In this document: piece after piece, positions 7,181-12,384 of the stretch
Position numbering within the stretch: position 1 is the stretch's first letter
How the letters are laid out: each line of letters opens with the position of its first letter
Assembly: GCA_937915835.1 (NCBI GenBank)
Contig: CALGHA010000169.1
Coordinates: forward strand, 1 to 12,384
Direction of reading: 5' to 3'
Length of the DNA stretch: 12,384 bases
Source of the DNA: an uncultured Fretibacterium sp.
Lineage (GTDB): Bacteria > Synergistota > Synergistia > Synergistales > Aminobacteriaceae
Notes under the pieces: model-generated
What the model was told of the DNA's origin: nothing
The model's input: the letters and a program-made list of their open reading frames with translations, nothing else
The model's database searches: none
Made by a program: the position numbers and the translations under genes

Positions 7181-7217
7181 AATAGGGTACAACTCCCCTC
7201 AAGGTTGTCCCTATTTT
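7181..7217 (+). terminator. Terminator-like hairpin of the small-protein unit
   Basis: AATAGGG (7181-7187) and ACAAC (7189-7193) pair with GTTGT (7204-7208) and CCCTATT (7209-7215), giving twelve pairs with one bulged T and a ten-base loop. Only four T follow the core (7214-7217), so termination in the plus direction is plausible but not strong. In the minus direction, where the BI-1 gene ends at 7231, there is no T-run. Confidence 0.55.
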
Positions 7218-7230
7218 ACCACACAACTAA

Positions 7231-7947
7231 TTAATTTCTCTCACGTCCGAATAATCGCAATAAATACAGGAATATGTTAATGAAGTCCAGATAAAGCGCT
7301 AATGCTCCAAGTACAGCAACTTTTCCCGTTAAATTCTCATCGCGACTGTCAACTCCTGAAGCGATTGCTTTAATCTTGGCCGTGTCGTAAGCTGTTAATC
7401 CCAAGAAAATTATTATTCCCAGAATGCTGATGACCAGTTCAGCCGTTGACGAGCCTACGAACATGTTAATGACCATAGCGATAATCAATCCGAAAAGTCC
7501 CATTCGCAAGAAACTTCCCATGCCGGTTAAATCGCTCTTCGTGTAAAGTCCGTACAAGCTCATTGCTCCGAACATTCCTGCTGTCGACAAAAACGCCTTA
7601 TAGACGCTCTCACTCGTATAAACAAGCAAAACGCTTGAAATAGTTAATCCGTTCAGGAGGCTGTAGACGTAAAATAATATTAACGCTGTCGACGCTGATA
7701 ACTTGTTGATTGCCGCACTGAGATAAATTACTAAGCCGATTTCAGCGATCGCAAGAATTAAGAATGAGTATTGCGAGCCGTATAAAATTGAAAGCATCGT
7801 TGAACTCGAAGCCGTGAAATACGCCGTTAATGACGTTAAAATTAATCCGAAAGCCATATACTGATAGACTTTACGGAATAACGAATTAACCGCTTCAACG
7901 CTGTCAAGTCCGGCTGAATAAGGCATGTAATTTTCGTAATTTGCCAT
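7231..7947 (-). CDS. BAX inhibitor-1 / YccA family membrane protein
   Basis: This is an integral membrane protein of 238 residues with about seven hydrophobic segments (near 30-48, 58-78, 87-110, 117-136, 146-164, 168-186 and 209-232). The family hallmarks are AYDTAKIK with Asp188 and LYLDFINIFLYLLRLFG with Asp221, a conserved pair that in related bacterial proteins (Bacillus YetJ) forms a pH-sensitive calcium-leak switch. In other bacteria (E. coli YccA) relatives restrain the protease FtsH; which role applies here is unknown. I start at ATG 7947-7945 (MANYENYMPY) with AAGGAAG about nine bases upstream. A longer frame to 8073 would cover the promoter and overlap greA, so it is rejected. The gene is alone on the minus strand, convergent with the small-protein unit and divergent from greA. 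Confidence 0.9.
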   Translation of the reverse strand: MANYENYMPYSAGLDSVEAVNSLFRKVYQYMAFGLILTSLTAYFTASSSTMLSILYGSQYSFLILAIAEIGLVIYLSAAINKLSASTALILFYVYSLLNGLTISSVLLVYTSESVYKAFLSTAGMFGAMSLYGLYTKSDLTGMGSFLRMGLFGLIIAMVINMFVGSSTAELVISILGIIIFLGLTAYDTAKIKAIASGVDSRDENLTGKVAVLGALALYLDFINIFLYLLRLFGRERN

Positions 7948-7984
7948 GATAATAATCTTCCTTTCGTATTTAAAATTGCCGTAT

Positions 7985-7993
7985 ATTTTAACA
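7985..7993 (-). promoter_or_regulatory. Probable extended -10 promoter of the BI-1 gene
   Basis: On the minus strand the sequence is TGTTAAAAT, a TGn extension plus a five-of-six -10 hexamer, about 38 bases upstream of the start codon. It lies back-to-back with the greA promoter, only 11 bases away, so the two polymerase sites would overlap. Confidence 0.45.
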
Positions 7994-8004
7994 CTTTCAA
8001 GGCT

Positions 8005-8013
8005 TGCTATAAT
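8005..8013 (+). promoter_or_regulatory. Extended -10 promoter of greA-hemB
   Basis: TGCTATAAT, a perfect hexamer with TGn extension. Transcription would start near 8020, giving a leader of about 27 bases that contains GGAGGGTGA at 8032-8040. There is no recognisable -35 box at normal spacing. Confidence 0.6.
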
Positions 8014-8046
8014 ATTACGTAAAATTTTTATGGAGGGTGAATAATC

Positions 8047-8553
8047 TTGCCGCCAAAAAAGAACGACGTTCACGAGATGACTCGGAGCGGTTATGAAAGA
8101 CTTACCGAAGAATTAACACATTTACGAACTCAAGGACGACAGGAAGTCGCACGTAAACTTGAAGAGGCCCGTGCGTTCGGAGACTTGAGCGAAAACGCAG
8201 AATACGCCGCCGCAAAAGAGGAACAGGCTAAACTTGAGGACAGAATTTTAGACCTTGAAGCTACACTGAGCAAAGTTACGGTTATCGACGAAGAAAAACT
8301 TGACACTAACAGGGTTGGTGTTGGACTGAGAATAACTCTTGAGGATTTAGACAAGCCGGGAAAAGTTTACACGTATGATTTAGTCGGCTCCGAAGAATTA
8401 TCAGGAGGAACGAACTCTGCCGGAAGCGTTCAGAAAATTTCTCAGAAAAGCCCAGTCGGCCAAGCAATTACCGGTCATGTCGTCGGTGAAGAAGTTACGG
8501 TGAAGATACCGCGAGGATTTAGGAAGCTCAAGATTGCGGCAATCGATAAATGA
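8047..8553 (+). CDS. greA: Transcription elongation factor GreA
   Basis: GreA enters the secondary channel of RNA polymerase and stimulates cleavage of backtracked transcripts. The 168 residues show the N-terminal coiled coil (about 12-80) with the acidic tip GDLSENAEY (45-53; Asp46 and Glu49 are the tip residues that act at the active site). An FKBP-like C-terminal domain follows with QKISQKSPVGQAITGH (129-144) and VKIPRGF (152-158). Length is slightly above the usual 158 because of about ten extra N-terminal residues. The start TTG 8047 is set by GGAGG (8032-8036) ten bases upstream. The stop codon overlaps the hemB start (ATGA), so both are one operon with translational coupling. Confidence 0.96.
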   Translation: MPPKKNDVHEMTRSGYERLTEELTHLRTQGRQEVARKLEEARAFGDLSENAEYAAAKEEQAKLEDRILDLEATLSKVTVIDEEKLDTNRVGVGLRITLEDLDKPGKVYTYDLVGSEELSGGTNSAGSVQKISQKSPVGQAITGHVVGEEVTVKIPRGFRKLKIAAIDK

Positions 8554-9524
8554 TAATCAGACCTCGAAGACTACGAAAATCTCAAGCAATCCGAAACCTC
8601 ACGGCTGAAACTCGATTAAACCCGTCAATGCTGATTTATCCCGTGTTCGTTCGTGAGGGGAAAAATATTCTTGAAGACATTCCAGCGATGCCGGGGCAAA
8701 AACGCTATAGTCCTGACAAGTTGCCCATAATTCTCGAACGTGCCGCGAAAAACAAAATCGGCGGGATATTATTATTCGGAATTCCTGAGCATAAAGATGA
8801 AATTGCTTCAAGTGCTTATGACGACAACGGCGTAATCCAGCAAGCAATAAAAATTTCCAAGCGTGAATTTCCTGAACTCGTCATAATCGGCGACGTTTGC
8901 ATGTGCGAATATACTTCACATGGACATTGCGGCTTAATCAAAAACGGCGAAGTCGACAATGACACAACACTTGAAGTCCTCGCGAAAATCGCTTTGTCTC
9001 AGGCTCAAGCCGGCGCGGATATCGTTGCTCCTTCGGACATGATGGACGGACATACTCAGGCAATACGTTCAAAGCTAGACGCTAATAATCTCACTGACAC
9101 TTTGATTTGCTCATATGCCGTGAAATATGCAAGCGCGTTTTACGGTCCGTTTCGTGAGGCGGCTGGTTCAGCTCCGGCTTTCGGAGACAGGAAGACTTAC
9201 CAGATGGATCCGAGAAATTCACGTGAAGCCATAAAAGAAGCAATTCTTGACGTAAACGAAGGCTCAGATATTATCATTGTCAAACCTGGCTTGCCGTATC
9301 TTGATGTGTTAAAAACTGTGAAAGAGAATGTGAATGTTCCTGTTGCGTCGTATTCAGTCAGTGGAGAATACTCAATGATGAAAGCAGCTAGTCTCAACGG
9401 CTGGCTTGACGAGAAAAAAGTCATGAGTGAAGCCGCAATCTCAATGACACGTGCCGGAGCAGATATTCTTATCACATATTATGCTTTGGAATTGGCTGAG
9501 TTTATGCTTAACGGAGAATTATAA
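8550..9524 (+). CDS. hemB: Delta-aminolevulinic acid dehydratase (porphobilinogen synthase)
   Basis: HemB condenses two 5-aminolevulinate molecules into porphobilinogen, the first pyrrole of heme, siroheme and cobalamin synthesis. The 324 residues are full length. Visible are the zinc-binding cysteines of DVCMCEYTSHGHCG (Cys117, Cys119, Cys127), marking the Zn-dependent type, the catalytic lysines in AVKYASAFYGPFREA (Lys192) and IVKPGLPYLD (Lys245, Schiff base), PSDMMDGH (161-168) and a C-terminal GADILITYYA. The ATG overlaps the greA TGA by the ATGA arrangement, and no good ribosome site of its own is visible, so translation likely depends on greA. Joining a tetrapyrrole gene to greA is unusual in my experience, but no other heme gene is in the window to show a pathway cluster. 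Confidence 0.97.
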   Translation: MIIRPRRLRKSQAIRNLTAETRLNPSMLIYPVFVREGKNILEDIPAMPGQKRYSPDKLPIILERAAKNKIGGILLFGIPEHKDEIASSAYDDNGVIQQAIKISKREFPELVIIGDVCMCEYTSHGHCGLIKNGEVDNDTTLEVLAKIALSQAQAGADIVAPSDMMDGHTQAIRSKLDANNLTDTLICSYAVKYASAFYGPFREAAGSAPAFGDRKTYQMDPRNSREAIKEAILDVNEGSDIIIVKPGLPYLDVLKTVKENVNVPVASYSVSGEYSMMKAASLNGWLDEKKVMSEAAISMTRAGADILITYYALELAEFMLNGEL

Positions 9525-9528
9525 CGCA

Positions 9529-9572
9529 AAAAAATACCCCCCTGTTGAAATTTTGCAGAGGGGATTTGTTTT
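9529..9572. terminator. Bidirectional terminator between hemB and the flagellin gene
   Basis: CCCCCCTG (9537-9544) pairs with CAGAGGGG (9556-9563) with one C-A mismatch. In the plus direction ATTTGTTTT follows, ending hemB. In the minus direction the hairpin is followed by TATTTTTTT, a strong tract for ending the flagellin message, whose stop is 15 bases before the hairpin. Both convergent genes are therefore served by one structure. Confidence 0.85.
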
Positions 9573-9577
9573 CTCAT

Positions 9578-12241
9578 TTACAGGTTGAAAAGGCTCATTA
9601 TCGACTGAGAGTTTTGATTTGCCTGTGCAAGCATTGAGCTTCCTGTGTTGTTGAGGATTTGAAGTTTCACGAACTCGATCGCTTCTTTCGACATATCAGC
9701 GTCCTTAATCCTGCTCTCGGACTCCTGAAGATGAAGACTTGTTTGTCTCAAACTGTTAGTGTTGTACTCAAGCTCGTTCTGATATGAGCCGATTTTCGAG
9801 CGTTGAGAGTTTACCTTATAAAGAGCCGCGTCAATCATAGCAATAGAATCTGAAGCGTTCTGTCTGGTTGAAACGTCAACGCCGTTAATTCCGAGCGCGC
9901 TTGTTCTCATGTCGCCGATGTTTATGAAAATGTCTTCTCCTGTGTTCTGACCAATTTGGAACGATGTGCTCCGGTCAAGAATATGAATTGTCGTGTTGTA
10001 GCTTTCGCCGTCAGTCTGGAAGATATAATTTTTCGAGTTGTCATTCCAAATAGCTTTTGTGTTAGCCATCGCGTCAAACTCAACGCTGATATTCGGGTGA
10101 ATTACGCCGTTTAAAGTATTTCCGTCGCTTTCAACGTTAGAGGCGATTAAAATGTTAGAATGAGCATCGTAAATTGAGGCCTTGAAGACGTTATCTTCTG
10201 CATCCTGAATTGTCATGAGGCCGAGCGCGTTAATCAGGTCATTGTTATTTGACGTGAACGTTAATTTTCCCGCAGAACCAGCTACAGCACTCCGGATTAA
10301 CATTGTAGCGTTCGTTGTGTAGCCGACGATTTCAGAGCCGGATTTAGAATAAACCGGAATTTTTTCCATGACTGACTCCGAAGTTCCTTGTGTTCCGTCA
10401 GCAATCGTGCAGAAACTTTTCAGATTGTCAACGTAAGCTCGCTGTCCAAGATCATTGGCAATTGCATTATTAATTTTGTCAGCAACATCATACATTGTAT
10501 CATTCGAGTATAACAGGACTTCAGCAGTTTTTCCGTCGCCCTGAGTTATCGTGATTTTCTGCGGCTCTTCAATCATGAAAATTCCCTCAGGATTATACAT
10601 CGCGTTAATATCTCTCAATGTTGAAGTCCTTATGCGGGTTGTCGTCAAAGGAAAATTGCCTTCATCCTCATATAAGCCGTTTAGTCCGCGTCCTATGGGG
10701 TCAGTGTGTTCATTCTCGGTGTCAATCCAGCCTGACATAGTAATATTTTCATACACGCTGCTCTTGATGAGAATATTTCCGCTGTTGCTGCCTTCTCCGC
10801 CTCCGATTGCCGCACTTGAGGGGCCGCCGGTTGCATTGATTGTTCCTCCAGCGATAATTATCGATTTTACGTTCGTGTAATCAGCCCGCGAACCTTCCCC
10901 GCTTCCAATTCCGGCCCCATATCTGCTTGTTGCTGTGATATTGCCGGCGTTGATGGCAATATTGACTTCAGCACCGACACCGTCATAATCTACGAAGTAT
11001 CCTCCGCCGCCTATGCCTGCTCCAGGTCCGTTAGCTGTAGCGTTGATTGTTCCGCCGTTAATCGTAATTTTTCCGACTGAACCCTGCCATTTTGACGGGC
11101 CGGATTCTGCTGTATGACATGCCCCGCCGATACCTGCACCGCATCCGGAATCGCAAGTTGCATTTAATACGCCGTCTTCTGAAGCATAACCTGACGCGCT
11201 GTTAATCGTTAATTCGCTCGTGGCTCCTGTAGCTTCGATGTTCTGAGTGAGAATGCCCGCAACATCATAGCCGCTTGTTAATGTGTTCGTGCCTGAGAGG
11301 AATAAATCAACTTTTGCCCCGCTCATGTCAAACGCTGAAGCATAACGAGTTGCACTCACGTCGATATTTACGTCGGTCAGGAAAATTGAAGCCTTCACGC
11401 CTTCATTCACGAGAATTTTATTAGTTGTAGCCGCGTTCGTCCCGACGATGTTATAAGTTCCGTCGCCTGTTATAGTAAGAACTCCGCCTGAGAAATTCCA
11501 GCCGTTCCCAGAAGCCGCTCCGGCAGAATCAACGCCGCTTTCAATATTAATTTCGTTCGCTGGTTTTGTGGGAATATTCGTAATCGGATTAACAGGACTT
11601 ACATCATCTGTGATTACAATATTGCCTTTATACGTAATTTCTTCGGCTGTCGTGATGTTGAATATCGCGCTTTTCTGAACTTGGCCTTGTCCAGGTTTTG
11701 AGCGTATCTCAATCCTGTAATTCCCGTTCGTAGCCTTCTTTTGTCCGAAAGAGTCTAATGATGTGATTGCTCCAGTAACTTTTACTTTCGTGTTCGCGTC
11801 GTCAGCTGACCAAATCGCCGTTGAGCTTCCATCAAGCAAACGTTTGCCGTTGAATGTCGTATTGCTGGCAACGTTGTTAATATTTTTACGCAATTCGCCG
11901 ATTTCAAGCTGAATGTAATTTCTGTCCTGAGTTGTGAGAGAGTCATTAGCGGCCTCAACCGTAAGTTCTCGCATTCTCTGCAACATTGAGTTAATCTCGT
12001 TTAACGCGCCTTCCGCTGTCTGAAGCATGGAAATTCCGTCCTGTGAATTTCGGATTGCCCGGTCAACTCCTGCAACTTGTGAAGAAATTTTTTCACCGAT
12101 CGCGTAACCCGAAGCGTCATCAGCCGCACTTGCCGCCCGAAGCCCCGTAGATAAAGCCCGCGTAGTTCTTTCGAGTGCCTTAGTCGTGGCATTATAAGAA
12201 TTATACGCTAGGTTTACGGTGGTGTTGTTCCCTATCATCAT
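9578..12241 (-). CDS. Flagellin with a large beta-helix-like insert
   Basis: This is the filament subunit, exported by the flagellar type III system and polymerised outside the cell. The 887 residues are far above the usual 270-550. The N-terminal D0/D1 region (1 to about 140) has LERTTRALSTGLRAASAADD (23-42) and MLQRMRELTVEAAND. The C-terminal D1/D0 region (about 765-887) has TSALGINGVDVS and ends in SSMLAQANQNSQSIMSLFNL. A flagellin hook IN motif lies at about 561-598 (ITITQGDGKTAEV...VADKINNAI). Between about 230 and 505 sits a glycine-rich insert described separately. Four cysteines (363, 367, 375, 611) are unusual for a flagellin. It starts at ATG 12241 with AGGAGG (12259-12254) 12 bases upstream; a second ATG follows at once. 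A sigma-28-like promoter precedes it. The usual flagellin export and assembly ends are intact, so it is likely functional. The symbol fliC or hag would fit but is not assigned. Confidence 0.95.
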   Translation of the reverse strand: MMIGNNTTVNLAYNSYNATTKALERTTRALSTGLRAASAADDASGYAIGEKISSQVAGVDRAIRNSQDGISMLQTAEGALNEINSMLQRMRELTVEAANDSLTTQDRNYIQLEIGELRKNINNVASNTTFNGKRLLDGSSTAIWSADDANTKVKVTGAITSLDSFGQKKATNGNYRIEIRSKPGQGQVQKSAIFNITTAEEITYKGNIVITDDVSPVNPITNIPTKPANEINIESGVDSAGAASGNGWNFSGGVLTITGDGTYNIVGTNAATTNKILVNEGVKASIFLTDVNIDVSATRYASAFDMSGAKVDLFLSGTNTLTSGYDVAGILTQNIEATGATSELTINSASGYASEDGVLNATCDSGCGAGIGGACHTAESGPSKWQGSVGKITINGGTINATANGPGAGIGGGGYFVDYDGVGAEVNIAINAGNITATSRYGAGIGSGEGSRADYTNVKSIIIAGGTINATGGPSSAAIGGGEGSNSGNILIKSSVYENITMSGWIDTENEHTDPIGRGLNGLYEDEGNFPLTTTRIRTSTLRDINAMYNPEGIFMIEEPQKITITQGDGKTAEVLLYSNDTMYDVADKINNAIANDLGQRAYVDNLKSFCTIADGTQGTSESVMEKIPVYSKSGSEIVGYTTNATMLIRSAVAGSAGKLTFTSNNNDLINALGLMTIQDAEDNVFKASIYDAHSNILIASNVESDGNTLNGVIHPNISVEFDAMANTKAIWNDNSKNYIFQTDGESYNTTIHILDRSTSFQIGQNTGEDIFINIGDMRTSALGINGVDVSTRQNASDSIAMIDAALYKVNSQRSKIGSYQNELEYNTNSLRQTSLHLQESESRIKDADMSKEAIEFVKLQILNNTGSSMLAQANQNSQSIMSLFNL
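10727..11554 (-). other. Beta-helix-type repeat domain inside the flagellin (residues about 230-505)
   Basis: The segment opens with a GWNFSGGVLTITGDGTYNI strand pair and TTNKILVNEGV, then AFDMSGAKVDLFLSGTNTL. It then has a set of turns: GCGAGIGGAC (366-375), GPGAGIGGGG (405-414), YGAGIGSGEG (441-450) and SSAAIGGGEG (476-485). Between them run strands ITINGGTINATANG (392-405), IAINAGNITATS (428-439) and IIIAGGTINATGG (461-473). This repeat style is known from extracellular surface and adhesin-like proteins of gut bacteria and is predicted to form a right-handed beta-helix. It replaces or adds to the surface-exposed D2/D3 domains of the filament. Domain edges are by eye, to about ten residues. 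Confidence 0.75.
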
Positions 12242-12286
12242 GATAAATTTGTGCCTCCTGCTGAAAAATATAATTCTCCTTTATCA

Positions 12287-12314
12287 GTTTCGGCGTTAAT
12301 GTCAAGAGTTTTTA
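12287..12314 (-). promoter_or_regulatory. Sigma-28-like flagellar promoter
   Basis: On the minus strand TAAAAACT (12314-12307), a 12-base spacer and GCCGAAAC (12294-12287) resemble the FliA/SigD consensus TAAAGTTT, 11 bases, GCCGATAA. It lies about 28 bases upstream of the flagellin ribosome site, as expected for a late flagellar gene. A TTGACA (12305-12300) lies within the spacer and could be part of a sigma-70 site with a poor -10. Confidence 0.7.
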
Positions 12315-12383
12315 CATGCCGAATAATTCTTTTGCTGACTTCATATTTTCCCTGATAGCGACTCCAAACGGGCAGCGTTTTTC
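12312..12383 (-). CDS. C-terminal tail of an unrecognised gene upstream of flagellin (partial)
   Basis: A minus-strand frame entering from the right edge reads KRCPFGVAIRENMKSAKELF near its end and stops at TAA 12314-12312. Only 23 residues are visible, too few to assign. Their composition looks protein-like, and the stop codon is the first three bases of the flagellin -35 element, a tight arrangement. It could instead be chance open frame. Confidence 0.4.
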   Translation of the reverse strand, partial: EKRCPFGVAIRENMKSAKELFGM

Positions 12384-12384
12384 A

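Noticed and set aside
6903..7220. tmRNA, RNase P RNA or SRP RNA in the gap after mfd
   Set aside because: There is no tag-peptide frame, no CCA-type end, no RNase P conserved core and no SRP GGAA-type loop. The central part reads as a sensible membrane peptide.
7948..8073. Longer start for the BI-1 protein
   Set aside because: The extra 42 residues would cover both divergent promoters and overlap greA. The internal ATG at 7947 has a good ribosome site and matches the usual family length.
9197..9475. Minus-strand 92-residue open frame within hemB
   Set aside because: It is opposite to the catalytic lysine region of HemB and is a shadow of that gene.
10551..10880. Plus-strand open frame of 109 residues inside the flagellin
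   Set aside because: It is the antisense of the glycine-rich repeat codons, which naturally keep the opposite strand open, and it lacks a promoter or ribosome site.

Overview
The window reads as a chromosomal segment of a motile, probably anaerobic bacterium of moderate-to-low GC. No rRNA, tRNA, CRISPR array, insertion sequence or phage gene is visible. The flagellin type (long, with a flagellin hook IN motif), the fermentation-type enzymes and the frequent GTG/TTG starts suggest a gut-type lineage, with Synergistota as my best guess. That placement is inference from gene content, not shown by a marker gene.

Layout. At the left edge is the alanine/proline-rich tail of an unrecognised gene with its terminator. 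Next comes a minus-strand group read from about 2.78 kb leftwards: a 3-hydroxyisobutyrate dehydrogenase-family reductase, then an NAD(P)-type malic enzyme that starts at TTG 3 nt after the reductase stop, then the broken remains of an AEC-family (malate/auxin-efflux type) permease. The permease has lost at least two internal blocks and carries a stop codon. This looks like a small organic-acid operon whose transporter has decayed. Divergent from it is a family 2 glycosyltransferase whose reading frame has no usable start codon.

The middle is dominated by mfd (transcription-repair coupling factor). Directly behind mfd is an unlabelled unit: an extended -10 promoter, a compact RNA that can fold as a three-way junction, a 47-residue basic single-TM protein, a second long hairpin and a terminator-like hairpin. 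I do not recognise this unit, and it is one of the two most interesting items here.

The right third has a BAX inhibitor-1 family membrane protein (minus strand) divergent from a greA-hemB operon (plus strand, ATGA overlap). A bidirectional terminator separates hemB from a convergent 887-residue flagellin. The flagellin keeps normal D0/D1 ends but carries a large insert of beta-helix type with GAGIGG-like repeats and cysteines, as seen in some gut-bacterial surface proteins. It is preceded by a sigma-28-like promoter that overlaps the stop codon of an upstream gene visible only as a short tail.

Promoters in the window tend to be extended -10 type (TGnTATAAT) with poor -35 boxes. All functional statements rest on reading motifs by eye; no database search was run.
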